Notes: generated by a model not told the origin, from the letters alone. Positions 1 to 8,322 are shown, counted from the first letter of the stretch. The stretch: DNA of 45,295 nucleotides from Oscillospiraceae bacterium (GCA_017620525.1 JAGAUY010000072.1:1-45295); one strand, 5' to 3'. Numbers and translations: made by a program.

Positions 1-1
1 A

Positions 2-30
2 TTGACAAAACCGCGAGGATATGGTATAGT
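2..30 (+). promoter_or_regulatory. Sigma-A promoter of the 5S rRNA gene
   Basis: TTGACA at 2-7 and TATAGT at 25-30 are separated by exactly 17 bases, a near-consensus housekeeping promoter. Transcription would start near 37, about 57 bases before the 5S gene. The leader has two small hairpins, 42-55 and 67-85, the latter with six base pairs, which could be processing sites. The promoter lies so close to the 5S gene that no 16S or 23S gene can be co-transcribed from it. Confidence 0.8.
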
Positions 31-93
31 TCTTGAGGTTGAGCGCGACGGCGCTTTGATATAAAAGATGGGCGAAGAACCCATCCATACGAG

Positions 94-206
94 TTGGTAT
101 TGATTGCGATGAGGGTCCACCTGTTCCCATCCCGAACACAGAAGTTAAGCTCATTTGCGCCGACAATACTTGGCGGGTGACTGCCCGGGAAGATAGGTAA
201 TGCCAA
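94..206 (+). rRNA. rrf: 5S ribosomal RNA
   Basis: The stretch opens with TTGGTA and closes with TGCCAA, which pair as helix I. It contains the conserved core CCCATCCCGAACACAGAAGTTAAGC-type loop (about 125-150) and the GGGAAGATAGGT segment near the 3' end. At 113 bases the length is normal for bacterial 5S rRNA. It is a stand-alone gene: its own promoter starts at base 2 and a terminator follows 7 bases after the 3' end. The exact ends are set from helix I pairing and could be off by one or two bases. Confidence 0.93.
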
Positions 207-213
207 CATAAAG

Positions 214-243
214 CCCACAGCTTCGGCTGTGGGTTTTTTTTTT
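214..243 (+). terminator. Rho-independent terminator of 5S rRNA
   Basis: A perfect 8-bp stem (CCCACAGC with GCTGTGGG) closes on a TTCG tetraloop and is followed by ten T residues. This is a textbook intrinsic terminator. Confidence 0.92.
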
Positions 244-277
244 GTCGGAAACATGCCAGTTGCATGTTTCATCGACA
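243..277. repeat. Inverted repeat just after the 5S terminator
   Basis: GAAACATGC and GCATGTTTC form a perfect 9-bp stem around a 5-base loop. TGTCG and CGACA extend it outside, with a two-base bulge. It starts inside the T-run of the 5S terminator and ends where the 5S-like remnant begins. It may be a second terminator, a remnant of a duplicated spacer, or the scar of a small insertion. Confidence 0.6.
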
Positions 278-318
278 AGACAATACTCGGCCTACCCAGG
301 AAGGTAGGTAGTGCCAAC
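276..318 (+). pseudogene. Degenerate duplicate of the 5S rRNA 3' end
   Basis: GACAATACTCGGC near 278-290 matches GACAATACTTGGC of the intact 5S gene with one change. GGAAGGTAGGTAGTGCCAACA near 299-319 matches the 5S 3' end with two changes. About six bases are missing between the two blocks, and the whole 5' half of the gene is absent. No promoter directly precedes it. The best reading is the leftover of a tandem 5S duplication that lost its 5' part; it is not a functional rRNA. Confidence 0.65.
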
Positions 319-349
319 ACAAGAAAGAGCCAAGCAAAAATAAAGATGA

Positions 350-380
350 AAAGATCGCACCAAAAACGGGGGCGGTCTTT
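350..380 (-). terminator. Putative bidirectional terminator after the GerMN-like gene
   Basis: AAAGATCGC (350-358) pairs with GCGGTCTTT (372-380), nine pairs with one G-U. A T-rich run follows on the plus side (381-389) and another on the minus side below 350. It lies directly downstream of the minus-strand lipoprotein gene. Confidence 0.55.
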
Positions 381-387
381 GTGTTTT

Positions 388-882
388 TTATTCAAAGCGA
401 GTCATAGGGGAGTCGTAAACATGGTGGCCGGACTCCAGTATGCTGTGTCCTATGGTGATGAATACGCTCTCATATCCGGGATAGGCATCCAGGAACGTGT
501 TGACCACGCTGCCTATGATGATGTATTCACCGGTAGTGCCCATGGAACAGATCAACTCACCGAAGCTGGGTGAAAAGGACAGATTCAAACAGGTACCGTC
601 AAACTGCATGGATCCAATAGAAACATCTTCGGTCAGAACGTTGGCTTTAATGAGTTCATCCACCAGTACGTTCATATTGACTTCCTCGACCTGTACTTGC
701 TTGGTAACAAAGCCGTCTGCATTGTCATTGCCTTGGTAGATTGTGATGGTGACGCCGGCGGGAATGGTTACTGCCTGAGTTTCGGATGTGCCTGGCAGAG
801 GATCTGTTTCAGGCACTTCAGGCATCTTGTAACAGCCGGTCAGAAGAAGGCAGATCAGGATGATCAATGTGAGTTTTTTCAT
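388..882 (-). CDS. GerMN-like domain lipoprotein
   Basis: A 164-residue protein starting with a lipoprotein signal peptide: charged MKK, a hydrophobic stretch, then the lipobox LLTGC with Cys17 as the lipid-modified residue. After a short Pro/Thr linker, the rest reads like a GerMN domain: an early VLVDELIKANVL helix region, a central LNLS strand, GTTGEYIIIGSVVNTFL and a final VFITI strand. GerMN proteins are surface-exposed and occur in spore germination factor GerM and in many Clostridia lipoproteins of unknown role. The start is fixed by AAAGGAGG seven bases upstream. It is a single-gene unit between two terminators. The fold call is by eye; no enzymatic function is implied. Confidence 0.75.
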   Translation of the reverse strand: MKKLTLIILICLLLTGCYKMPEVPETDPLPGTSETQAVTIPAGVTITIYQGNDNADGFVTKQVQVEEVNMNVLVDELIKANVLTEDVSIGSMQFDGTCLNLSFSPSFGELICSMGTTGEYIIIGSVVNTFLDAYPGYESVFITIGHSILESGHHVYDSPMTRFE

Positions 883-918
883 AGGAATCCTCCTTTTCTG
901 AATTTATCTATTTCAATC

Positions 919-946
919 ACTATATCATGGTTTTGATATTTTAGAA
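919..946 (-). promoter_or_regulatory. Possible promoter of the GerMN-like gene
   Basis: Read on the minus strand, TTCTAA and TATAGT are 16 bases apart, just upstream of the ribosome binding site. The -10 is good, but the -35 is weak and the spacer is one short of ideal. Confidence 0.4.
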
Positions 947-961
947 GTAATTTCTAATGAG

Positions 962-993
962 AAGGACTCCTGACCTGGTGGTCAGGAGTCCTT
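962..993 (-). terminator. Terminator hairpin after the SH3b lipoprotein gene
   Basis: AAGGACTCCTGACC and GGTCAGGAGTCCTT form a perfect 14-bp stem with a 4-base loop. It sits between the SH3b gene and the next minus-strand gene. The T-run on the minus side is weak (TT, then CTCATT), but the stem is very strong. Confidence 0.75.
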
Positions 994-1012
994 AAAGACG
1001 AATTGGTATGGA

Positions 1013-2149
1013 TCAATCCATTTTTACATAATCCAGGCAGATCCAGCCTTTGTCGATCTTACCCCAGTTGCCTTTGACTTCCAGGATTTCAACGGAGTCG
1101 CCCTTGGCGAGCTTGCCGACGGAATCATAGCTGGTACCTGCACCGCTGCGGATGTGCAGGCTGGAAGCGGTAACTTTACCGGTTCCGGTCTTGTACTCGG
1201 TGGAGGAGGAAGAGGAACTGCTGTCCTTGGTGTATTTCAGGCTGATCCAGCCTTCTTTGATACGGACCCAGTTGCCGCTCTTCTGGTAATATGTAACGGT
1301 CTCACCGTCATAAACCTTATCGACTGCCTTATATTTGGTGCCGGGTCCGGTGCGGACATACAGAGCGCTGGTGTCAATGGTTGCTTTACCAAGTGCGGTG
1401 GTCTTGCCGTCGGAGACGACTGTATCGTCTTTTTCGTCTTTTGTATCACCGGTGGTAGGTGCGGTGGAGGAAGAGGAGACATCGCCGTCCAGATCAACAT
1501 ACTTCAGACTGATCCAGCCCTTCTCAATCTTACCCCAGTTGCCGCTCTTTTCCAGAATCTCAACCTTGTCGCCCTTCTTGACCTTACCCACGGAATCGTA
1601 CTTGGTTCCGGGGCCCTTGCGGATGTGCAGAGAGCTTGCTGTAATGGTACCGGTGGTACCATTGCCGCTGGAAGCTGCGGGATCCTGAGGCTGAGTCTCG
1701 GCAGGCGTGGTTTCGTCGGGGACAGCGGGATCTTCTGTGACGGGACCTTCTTCGCCGTCAAGCGTTACATACTTCAGATTGATCCAGCCTTCTTCAATGC
1801 GGCCCCAGTGAACATCTTCTACAGTCAGCTGCTCCAGAATTTCAACGCGGGTACCGATGGCAAGTTTCTTGACGGAGGGACTGTTGGAATTTGCCTTGGT
1901 GCGGACATTCAGTTTGTCGGTATTGACAGTGCCCATAACAGACTTGGGTTCGGTCACGACGGGAGGCTCGGTCTCAGCCTCGGTGGCCTGGGTGGGGGCT
2001 GTGCCCTGGGTGGAAGTGGTTGCAGCGCTGTCGGAAGGCTCAGTGGGATCTGCATCCTTGGAACAGCCTGCAAAAGTCATCGTCAGGAGGACAATGACCA
2101 GAGTCAGTGCAAAAAGTTTGCTTAACTGCATTTTCGGTAATCGTTTCAT
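1013..2149 (-). CDS. Lipoprotein with four SH3b domains
   Basis: A 378-residue lipoprotein. MKRLPK, a hydrophobic core and TFAGC give the lipid-modified Cys29. Four bacterial SH3 (SH3b) repeats of about 55 residues follow, each with the pattern LxxRxGxGTxYDSVGKxxKGDxVEILExxGNWGKI and ending GWIxLxYV, separated by acidic Ser/Thr/Pro linkers. SH3b domains bind peptidoglycan cross-bridges or stem peptides, so this is probably a cell-wall-binding lipoprotein, but it carries no hydrolase domain. The reading frame is open further upstream to 2401, but GGAGG seven bases before 2149 and the signal peptide fix the start here; the extra sequence would run through the gene's own promoter. The repeats are visible at DNA level too (1027-1190 against 1510-1660). 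Confidence 0.88.
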   Translation of the reverse strand: MKRLPKMQLSKLFALTLVIVLLTMTFAGCSKDADPTEPSDSAATTSTQGTAPTQATEAETEPPVVTEPKSVMGTVNTDKLNVRTKANSNSPSVKKLAIGTRVEILEQLTVEDVHWGRIEEGWINLKYVTLDGEEGPVTEDPAVPDETTPAETQPQDPAASSGNGTTGTITASSLHIRKGPGTKYDSVGKVKKGDKVEILEKSGNWGKIEKGWISLKYVDLDGDVSSSSTAPTTGDTKDEKDDTVVSDGKTTALGKATIDTSALYVRTGPGTKYKAVDKVYDGETVTYYQKSGNWVRIKEGWISLKYTKDSSSSSSSTEYKTGTGKVTASSLHIRSGAGTSYDSVGKLAKGDSVEILEVKGNWGKIDKGWICLDYVKMD

Positions 2150-2185
2150 GGCGATACCTCCATTTCTATATATTTTGCTGATGCT

Positions 2186-2215
2186 ATTATACTCTCTCAG
2201 GCAAGAGATTGTCAA
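2186..2215 (-). promoter_or_regulatory. Promoter of the SH3b lipoprotein gene
   Basis: On the minus strand, consensus TTGACA (2215-2210) and consensus TATAAT (2191-2186) are 18 bases apart. It lies about 37 bases upstream of the GGAGG start at 2149. A short inverted repeat (TCTCT...AGAGA) lies within the spacer. Confidence 0.8.
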
Positions 2216-2351
2216 TGGCATACAAATTAAGATATCGTTAATTTCGGTTTCAGCGACTGCTTTCTTAGCTTGCACCGGTTTCCGGAAGTGATTCATGGCA
2301 GTTTCATACTGTTGATTCCTGTAAAAAAATATAATAAATTGGAAATTGATG

Positions 2352-2380
2352 TTGGTGGACAGAAAAAAATATGCTACAAT
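2352..2380 (+). promoter_or_regulatory. Extended -10 promoter of the acyltransferase operon
   Basis: TACAAT at 2375-2380 is preceded by TGC, an extended -10. TTGGTG lies 17 bases upstream at 2352-2357. Transcription would begin near 2387, which rules out the in-frame ATG at 2371 as the translation start. Confidence 0.72.
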
Positions 2381-2412
2381 ATAGACAAATGTGCTTCCCA
2401 AGGGGAAGTTAC

Positions 2413-3633
2413 ATGAGACGGAAAGGAATCATCCTTATGAAACCACAAAAAACATGGATGCGCAGACGGCACAGCATCATCCGTAATATTGCCTGTGCGC
2501 TGATTGCTCCTTATACAAGATGGAAATATGGCATCACCGTTGAGCGATTCAGAGAACAGAACAACCGGCAGTTTCTGATTGTTATGAATCATCAGACTGC
2601 TTTCGATCAGTTCTTTATCGGCATGGCTTTCCGCGGACCTGTCTATTATCTTGCATCGGAAGATCTGTTTTCCATCGGCTGGGTATCTTCTCTTCTGCGC
2701 TGGGCAGTGGCGCCGATCCCCATCAAGAAGCAGACAACGGACATCCAGGCGGTGAAAAACTGCATTAAAGTCGCCCGGGAGGGCGGCACCATCGCCTTGG
2801 CTCCGGAGGGTAACCGGACCTACAGCGGCAGAACGCTGTATATGAATCCGAGTATCGGATCTCTGGCGAAAAAGCTGAATCTGCCGGTGGCAATCTTCCG
2901 GATCGAAGGTGGTTATGGTATCCATCCCCGTTGGAGCGATGTGGTCCGAAAGGGCAAAATGCGGGCATATGTATCGCGGGTCATTGAGCCGGAGGAATAC
3001 GCGGGACTGACGAATACGGAGCTGTTTCAGATCATTGAAAAGGAACTGTATGTGGACGAGGCTCGGGTCGCGGGAACATATACCCATAAAAAGGCGGCGG
3101 AATATCTGGAGCGTGCCATGTATGTATGCCCTTACTGCGGCCTGTCTGAATTTGAAAGCCGGGAGGATCTGACCCGGTGCAAGAAATGCGGCCGTCAGAT
3201 TCGGTATCTGCCTACCACAGAGCTGGAAGGTGTTGGATTCAAATTCCCGCACCGTTTTGTTGCGGACTGGTATGATTATCAGTGTGAATTTGTAAACGAT
3301 TTGGATCTGCTGAGTATGTGCGGTGCGCCGATCTATCGGGATACTGTCCGCCTTTCGGAGGTCATCGTCAATAAGCGGAAGATTCTGCTGAAGGAACAGG
3401 CTGTTGTGGAGCTTTACGCAGACCGGATTACCATCGATGGTGAGGAATACCTCTTCAGAGATTTGTCTGCGGTGACCGTGCTGGGGAAGAACAAACTGAA
3501 TGTTTACTTAGGTCAGAAGCTTTATCAGTTTAAGGGAGACAAGCATTTTAACGCGCTGAAATACGTCAACCTGTACTTCAGACATAAAAATATGACGACG
3601 GGGGATCGCAATGGAAAATTTTTGGGAATTTAA
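2413..3633 (+). CDS. PlsC-type 1-acylglycerol-3-phosphate acyltransferase-like protein with C-terminal zinc ribbon
   Basis: A 406-residue protein. The N-terminal half is a PlsC/LPLAT domain: the catalytic HX4D motif is His60...Asp65 (NHQTAFD) and the phosphate-binding EGNR block is at 132-135. This family transfers acyl chains to lysophosphatidic acid or related lipids at the membrane. Behind it sit two CxxC pairs (Cys239/242 and Cys256/259), a zinc ribbon, and a C-terminal strand-rich region (about 330-400) that may be PH-like. AAGGGG seven bases before 2413 supports this start; ATG 2437 with AAAGGA is an alternative. No long hydrophobic anchor is obvious. The 3' end overlaps the transporter gene by 23 bases, so the two are co-expressed. 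The acceptor substrate cannot be told from sequence. Confidence 0.82.
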   Translation: MRRKGIILMKPQKTWMRRRHSIIRNIACALIAPYTRWKYGITVERFREQNNRQFLIVMNHQTAFDQFFIGMAFRGPVYYLASEDLFSIGWVSSLLRWAVAPIPIKKQTTDIQAVKNCIKVAREGGTIALAPEGNRTYSGRTLYMNPSIGSLAKKLNLPVAIFRIEGGYGIHPRWSDVVRKGKMRAYVSRVIEPEEYAGLTNTELFQIIEKELYVDEARVAGTYTHKKAAEYLERAMYVCPYCGLSEFESREDLTRCKKCGRQIRYLPTTELEGVGFKFPHRFVADWYDYQCEFVNDLDLLSMCGAPIYRDTVRLSEVIVNKRKILLKEQAVVELYADRITIDGEEYLFRDLSAVTVLGKNKLNVYLGQKLYQFKGDKHFNALKYVNLYFRHKNMTTGDRNGKFLGI

Positions 3634-4987
3634 GGCATGGGGCACCTATAATCTGATCGCGGTGCTGCTGCTGAGTTTGCTGGCGGCGAATATGCTGCGT
3701 AAGAATTTTAAGTTGCTGCGGGAATCCCTGATTCCCACTTCCGTTCTGGGCGGCGGCATCCTGATCGTGATTGCAGGTATTTACAAACTGGTCACCGGCG
3801 AGACCATGTTCGATACGGAGTTCTTCGGCGGAAATGGTACTGCCAATCTGGAGCTGATTACTTATCATACTCTGGCGCTTGGTTTCATTGCATCTACTTT
3901 CAAAACTTCTGACAAGAAGATGAACAAAAAGCGCATGACGGAGATTTTCAACACTGGTGTCACCACCGTGGCGACCTATCTGCTTCAGGCTGTTGTTGGC
4001 CTGGGAATCACCATGGTCGCCGCTATGGTGATGACAGATTTCTTCCCCGCGGCCGGTATTCTGCTGCCCTTTGGCTATGGACAGGGTACCGGACAGGCCA
4101 TGAACTATGGCATGATCTATGAAAATGATTTCGGATTTGCCGGAGGCAAGAGTTTTGGACTGACCGTCGCGGCACTGGGATTCCTGAGTGCCAGCATCGG
4201 CGGTGTGGTCCACCTGAATATCCGCAAGAAAGACCTGAAGGCCAGGGCGAAGAAGGCGGAAGAGGGAGCCATCCAGTCCGAGCAGATCCAGGCGGACAAT
4301 GAGATCCCCATGCAGGACAGTGTGGACAAGCTGACCATCCAGGTTGCACTGGTGGCGGGAGCTTATCTGCTGTCGTATCTGCTGATGTTCGTTCTGGGCG
4401 GCCTGCTGCCCGGCATGAAGTCTGTGATCTTCGGCTTCAATTTCCTGCTGGGTGTTCTGGCAGCGACTCTGGTGAAGGCAGTCATCAATCTGCTAAAGCA
4501 GACCAATATTGTAAGGAAAGAATATACCAACAATTTCCTGATGACCCGTGTCAGCAATTTCTTCTTTGATATCATGGTCGTGGCGGGCATTGCTGCCATT
4601 CGCCTCGGCGTATTGAAGGAGTACTGGGGAATTCTGATGATCCTGGGTGTTGTGGGTCTGATCATTACTTACTGGTATAACCGCATCGTGGCCAAGACGC
4701 TGTTCAAGGAGTATCAGGAAGAGCAGTTCCTGACGATGTATGGCATGTTGACCGGTACCGCCAGCACCGGCATTATCCTTCTTCGGGAGATCGACGGCGA
4801 TTTCAAGACTCCCGCTGCGGACAATATGGTATATCAGAATTTTCCGGCCATTGTTTTTGGCTTCCCCCTGATGCTGCTGGCAACTCTTGCGCCTGTGAAC
4901 CCCCTGCTGACGCTTGGGATCCTGGCTGCGTTCTTCCTGGTGATGAATATAGTCCTGTTCCGCAGCAAGATCTTTGTAAAGAAATAA
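3611..4987 (+). CDS. Sodium/glutamate symporter family (GltS-like) transporter
   Basis: A 458-residue, highly hydrophobic protein with about 11-12 predicted membrane spans. GxGQGTGQA (near residues 159-167) matches the signature of the ESS/GltS family, whose members import glutamate with sodium. A charged cytosolic stretch (about 203-237) divides the two halves, as expected of an inverted repeat fold. It is somewhat longer than E. coli GltS (about 400). The start ATG lies inside the acyltransferase gene, preceded by GGGGG, so translation is probably coupled. The real substrate could be another dicarboxylate or amino acid. A second half motif TGTASTGI (about 383-390) is consistent with the repeat. 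Confidence 0.82.
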   Translation: MENFWEFKAWGTYNLIAVLLLSLLAANMLRKNFKLLRESLIPTSVLGGGILIVIAGIYKLVTGETMFDTEFFGGNGTANLELITYHTLALGFIASTFKTSDKKMNKKRMTEIFNTGVTTVATYLLQAVVGLGITMVAAMVMTDFFPAAGILLPFGYGQGTGQAMNYGMIYENDFGFAGGKSFGLTVAALGFLSASIGGVVHLNIRKKDLKARAKKAEEGAIQSEQIQADNEIPMQDSVDKLTIQVALVAGAYLLSYLLMFVLGGLLPGMKSVIFGFNFLLGVLAATLVKAVINLLKQTNIVRKEYTNNFLMTRVSNFFFDIMVVAGIAAIRLGVLKEYWGILMILGVVGLIITYWYNRIVAKTLFKEYQEEQFLTMYGMLTGTASTGIILLREIDGDFKTPAADNMVYQNFPAIVFGFPLMLLATLAPVNPLLTLGILAAFFLVMNIVLFRSKIFVKK

Positions 4988-5022
4988 TCCGTACACAGTT
5001 ATATGGAAAGGTGCTGATACAG

Positions 5023-5979
5023 ATGCAATGTCCTGCATGTCAAGAAAGAATTAATCCAAATACCAAATTCTGCGCCAAATGCGGCCAAAAGATACCCAGA
5101 TGCCCCACCTGCGGTGATGTAATCACGAGACGTTCCCGCTACTGCGGCAAGGACGGCACGGTTCTTCCCCGGGAAGTTCTGGATCTGCTGCCGGAAACAC
5201 CTGCGCCCCAGATTCCGAAGGCGCCTCCTGTCCAGCAGCCGCCCAGGCAGCCTGTGCAGCGTCAGACACAGAGAAAATTCTGCGCCAAATGCGGCAGAGA
5301 ATGTACGAACGGCCAGACCATCTGTGATGCCTGCAAAGCCGCGCAGATGCGGACAGGTAAGGATACTGCCAGCAACCGCAGAAGTATGACGGTATTGCTG
5401 GTGGTGCTGCTGGCGGTTGCCATTTTGCTTCTGACAGGCATTGCCTGCTATGTGGCTTTTTCCGGTGACCTGCCTTTCTCCGGCAGTCACGATGAGCAGA
5501 TGCGTGAACCGGATGCAAGACCTTCCGAACAGCAGCAGGGAACCATACAGACAGAGCGGCCGCAGTACGAACCCGAGGAGGAGACTGCCGTTTTCATCGT
5601 GCCGGAAACAGAGCCAGTGGTAACGGTTCCTCCTGCAACAATTCCCATGACGCAGCCTCCCACCGAGGCTCCCACGGAGCCTGAGGTCGATGAGGATGCC
5701 CGTGTGCTCTATTTCATCAACAACTGCGACAGCCGGTATCTGACGGCTGCGGATCTGGAAGGCTTCGATGAGAATATGTGCCGCATTGCCCGAAACAGCA
5801 TTTATGCCAAGAGTGGCCGGAAGTTCAACGATGCCTCCCTGCAGGCCTATTTTGAGCAGTATGACTGGTATGTTCCTTCCGTAGATCCCGCCAGCTTTAC
5901 AGCCGGTATGCTCAATGACTATCAGAATGCCAATCTGAATCTGATCATGAATTATGAAAGTGACCATGGGTACAGGTAA
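5023..5979 (+). CDS. Zinc-ribbon membrane protein with extracellular YARHG domain
   Basis: A 318-residue protein. The N-terminus holds zinc-ribbon CxxC pairs (Cys3/6, 17/20, 27/30, then FCAKCG and ICDAC further on), followed by one membrane span (about 125-147). A Pro/Thr/Glu-rich linker leads to a C-terminal YARHG domain, recognisable from [15 protein letters not shown] and [15 protein letters not shown] domains are extracellular and frequent in Firmicutes; their ligand is not established. Topology should be zinc ribbon inside, YARHG outside. GTG at 5011 is in frame, but AAAGGTG at 5007-5013 serves as the ribosome binding site for ATG 5023. The next gene starts two bases after the stop, so the two proteins may act together at the wall. 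Confidence 0.85.
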   Translation: MQCPACQERINPNTKFCAKCGQKIPRCPTCGDVITRRSRYCGKDGTVLPREVLDLLPETPAPQIPKAPPVQQPPRQPVQRQTQRKFCAKCGRECTNGQTICDACKAAQMRTGKDTASNRRSMTVLLVVLLAVAILLLTGIACYVAFSGDLPFSGSHDEQMREPDARPSEQQQGTIQTERPQYEPEEETAVFIVPETEPVVTVPPATIPMTQPPTEAPTEPEVDEDARVLYFINNCDSRYLTAADLEGFDENMCRIARNSIYAKSGRKFNDASLQAYFEQYDWYVPSVDPASFTAGMLNDYQNANLNLIMNYESDHGYR

Positions 5980-5980
5980 T

Positions 5981-7078
5981 ATGAAGCGATATTTAGTAAA
6001 ACTATCTGCGTTTGTAACGGCTTTGCTGCTGCTGTTTTCCCTGACAGGCTGCCAGTGGCTGGAGCAGAAGCGGGAACGGCTGGATGAGATCATAGAAATG
6101 GTGCGCGATTCTCAGACACCCCCCACCGAGACCCAGGAAATACCCCAGCAGACGCAGACACCTGAAACGACGCAGCCGCCTGTCCAGACGGCCCCTCCTG
6201 AGACAGAACCTCCGGCGCCGGTGATGCTGTACACCATTTGCCGGACGGAGGTATATGAGACCCCATCCGAAGAATCCGGTGTATACTGTGTGCTGAATGC
6301 CCATACCGATGTGGAGCTTTCCGAGCAGGAGATCGAGGGTTGGAGCTGTGTCAGGCTGGATGGCGGATACTACTATATACCGAATGATAATATCCGCTTC
6401 AAGGCAGAGGAATCCAACGGCTATACGGTCGTCATTGACGCAGGTCACCAGGCCAGAGGCAACAGTGAACGGGAACCTGTAGGTCCCGGTGCGTCGGAGA
6501 TGAAGGCGAAAGTTTCCGGCGGTACAAGAGGAGTCGCCAGTGGCCTGAGTGAGTATGAGCTGAATCTTCAGGTTTCTCTGAAACTGCAGACGGAGCTTGC
6601 GAACCGCGGTTATGATACAATTATGGTCCGTACCACCAATGATGTGGACATCAGCAATTCCGAGCGGGCTCAGGTCGCCAATGATGCCCAGGCGGATGCG
6701 TTTATCCGCATCCATGCCAACGGTTCCGAGGATCAGTCGGTGGACGGAGCCATGACCATCTGTCAGACGGCAAACAATCCCTATAACGGCGATCTTTATG
6801 AGCGGAGCAAGGCTCTGGCCACCTGCGTGCTGGAAGAACTGGCGGCGCGGACGGGATGCAGGCAGAGGAACGTCTGGCAGACAGATTCCATGAGCGGCAT
6901 CAACTGGTGCATGGTCCCGGTGACTATTGTTGAGATGGGATACATGACCAACCCGGCGGAGGATATGCTGATGGCTTCCGAGGAGTACCAGTACAAGATT
7001 GCGGCGGGCATTGCGGACGGCATCGACCGCTATATCCGTGAATCCGCAACGCAGAAGCAGGATACCTCCGTGGGATAA
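5981..7078 (+). CDS. Lipoprotein N-acetylmuramoyl-L-alanine amidase (Amidase_3) with SH3-like domain
   Basis: A 365-residue exported amidase that should cut the bond between MurNAc and L-alanine in peptidoglycan. The lipobox SLTGC places the lipid on Cys24. After a Pro/Thr linker, residues about 75-138 look like an SH3-type domain, and about 145-355 form the Amidase_3 catalytic domain. Zinc ligands and catalytic residues are visible: His156 (DAGHQ), Glu191 (SEYELN), His245 (IHANG) and Glu318 (VEMGYMTN). The in-frame ATG at 5954 is an alternative, but starting at 5981 gives a standard signal peptide. It is the last gene of the 2413 operon, before a strong terminator. Confidence 0.88.
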   Translation: MKRYLVKLSAFVTALLLLFSLTGCQWLEQKRERLDEIIEMVRDSQTPPTETQEIPQQTQTPETTQPPVQTAPPETEPPAPVMLYTICRTEVYETPSEESGVYCVLNAHTDVELSEQEIEGWSCVRLDGGYYYIPNDNIRFKAEESNGYTVVIDAGHQARGNSEREPVGPGASEMKAKVSGGTRGVASGLSEYELNLQVSLKLQTELANRGYDTIMVRTTNDVDISNSERAQVANDAQADAFIRIHANGSEDQSVDGAMTICQTANNPYNGDLYERSKALATCVLEELAARTGCRQRNVWQTDSMSGINWCMVPVTIVEMGYMTNPAEDMLMASEEYQYKIAAGIADGIDRYIRESATQKQDTSVG

Positions 7079-7111
7079 AGTTTCCTGAAAATGCAAGATA
7101 CATTCTACAGC

Positions 7112-7141
7112 GCCCCCGTTTCCGAAGATGGAAATGGGGGC
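7112..7141 (+). terminator. Terminator of the acyltransferase-to-amidase operon
   Basis: GCCCCCGTTTCC and GGAAATGGGGGC form a 12-pair stem with one G-U and a 6-base loop, followed by TTCTT. It lies 33 bases after the amidase stop. Confidence 0.8.
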
Positions 7142-7208
7142 TTCTTGTGCATTTGAAAACAGAAATGATACTTTTTTTCGTAACTGATGTTGAATTTTGA
7201 TATATACA

Positions 7209-7237
7209 TTGATTTTTAATGGTTTGTATGATATAGT
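7209..7237 (+). promoter_or_regulatory. Promoter of the pilus operon
   Basis: TTGATT (7209-7214) and TATAGT (7232-7237) are exactly 17 bases apart in an AT-rich stretch. Transcription would start near 7244. The leader ends with a small hairpin (7283-7303) directly before the AGGAG ribosome binding site at 7306, which could limit access to it. Confidence 0.7.
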
Positions 7238-7319
7238 TATGCTAGATTAAAATTGGAAGTATTATGGAGAAATATAAAGAGTTGGAAGCATTTTTGCTTT
7301 CCATTAGGAGTATCTTGCA

Positions 7320-7751
7320 ATGACGGAAAAGGAACTCAGACGCTTAAGCCGCGGCGATCTTCTTGAAATGCTGCTAAACCTGACCCGGGAGAATGATCGG
7401 CTCCGGGAAGATCTGGCTCAGACCCGGGAGCAGCTGCAGAGCAGAATGATTGCAGTAGAAAATGCCGGCTCCCTGGCAGAGGCGGCGCTGCAGCTGAATG
7501 ATGTTTTCGGTGTGGCTCAGGCTGCGTGTGAGCAGTATTCCCAGAATCTTCAGTACCGCACAGAACACCAGCAGGAGATCTGCGACGAGATGGTGCGGGA
7601 TGCGGAAGAAAAGTGTGCGCGTATGCTGGAAGACGCGAAGCGCGAGGCAGACGCATATTGGGAATTTGTCCGTGAAAAAGTGCGGGAGTTGTACCTGAAT
7701 CAGCATCAGACAAATGATTGGCCGTTAGGACAGTATTATGAAAAAGAGTAA
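7320..7751 (+). CDS. Coiled-coil protein at the head of the pilus operon
   Basis: A 143-residue, charged, helical protein with no signal peptide. Residues 1-45 and about 85-130 have heptad-like Leu/Arg/Glu patterns, with the segment SLAEAALQLNDVF between them. It resembles small Firmicutes proteins found next to signal peptidase and sortase genes; no catalytic motif is visible. It overlaps the signal peptidase gene by 14 bases, so it is translated with it. A scaffold or localisation role, somewhat like a small DivIVA-type coiled coil, is possible but unproven. Confidence 0.7.
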   Translation: MTEKELRRLSRGDLLEMLLNLTRENDRLREDLAQTREQLQSRMIAVENAGSLAEAALQLNDVFGVAQAACEQYSQNLQYRTEHQQEICDEMVRDAEEKCARMLEDAKREADAYWEFVREKVRELYLNQHQTNDWPLGQYYEKE

Positions 7752-8322
7752 AATCACGGATCGGCCTACCGCGGAGGTTCTGGAAGCGGAGCTCAGGCGC
7801 GTGCGCTATAAAAGACGATACAGCAGCGTGCTCAAGAGCACAGTTTACACACTGATTACCGTGGCTGCGGTGGCGGTGCTGGTAGCGACGCTCTGGCTGC
7901 CGGTGCTGCAGATTTATGGCAGTTCCATGACACCCACCCTGTACGATGGCGAGATCGTCTTTTCCGTAAAGACATCGGATCTGGAGCCGGGAGATGTGGT
8001 AGCCTTCTATTATAATAATAAGATCCTGATCAAGCGGGTCATTGCCGGTCCTATGTCCTGGGTCGATATGGACGAGGACGGAACAGTCTATGTGGACTCC
8101 TTGGAACTGGATGAGCCGTATCTGACGGAGAAAGCCTTTGGCGATACCAACATTGAGCTGCCTTATCAGGTGCCCGATGGCAAGGTCTTCGTCATGGGCG
8201 ACCATCGCGCTACCTCTGTGGATTCAAGAAATACAGCGGTTGGCTGTGTTGCTCAGGAGCAGATTGTTGGCAAGATTGTATTTCGTGTCTGGCCGCTGGA
8301 CCGGATCGGAGAAATTGAATAA
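7738..8322 (+). CDS. lepB: Signal peptidase I of the pilus locus
   Basis: A 194-residue type I signal peptidase (family S26). A cytosolic basic N-terminus precedes one membrane span (about 35-55). The catalytic Ser63 (GSSMTPTL) and general-base Lys99 (LIKRV) are both present, as are the conserved boxes FVMGDHR and SVDSRN near the end. It removes signal peptides from exported precursors. Its position immediately before pilin genes resembles pilus loci that carry a dedicated signal peptidase, so the preferred clients are probably the adhesin and pilins encoded next. It has the bacterial Ser/Lys dyad, not the Ser/His type of SipW. Confidence 0.92.
   Translation: MKKSKITDRPTAEVLEAELRRVRYKRRYSSVLKSTVYTLITVAAVAVLVATLWLPVLQIYGSSMTPTLYDGEIVFSVKTSDLEPGDVVAFYYNNKILIKRVIAGPMSWVDMDEDGTVYVDSLELDEPYLTEKAFGDTNIELPYQVPDGKVFVMGDHRATSVDSRNTAVGCVAQEQIVGKIVFRVWPLDRIGEIE

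Noticed and set aside
2371-2412. Upstream in-frame ATG for the acyltransferase
   Set aside because: It overlaps the predicted -10 element at 2375-2380, so it cannot be in the transcript.
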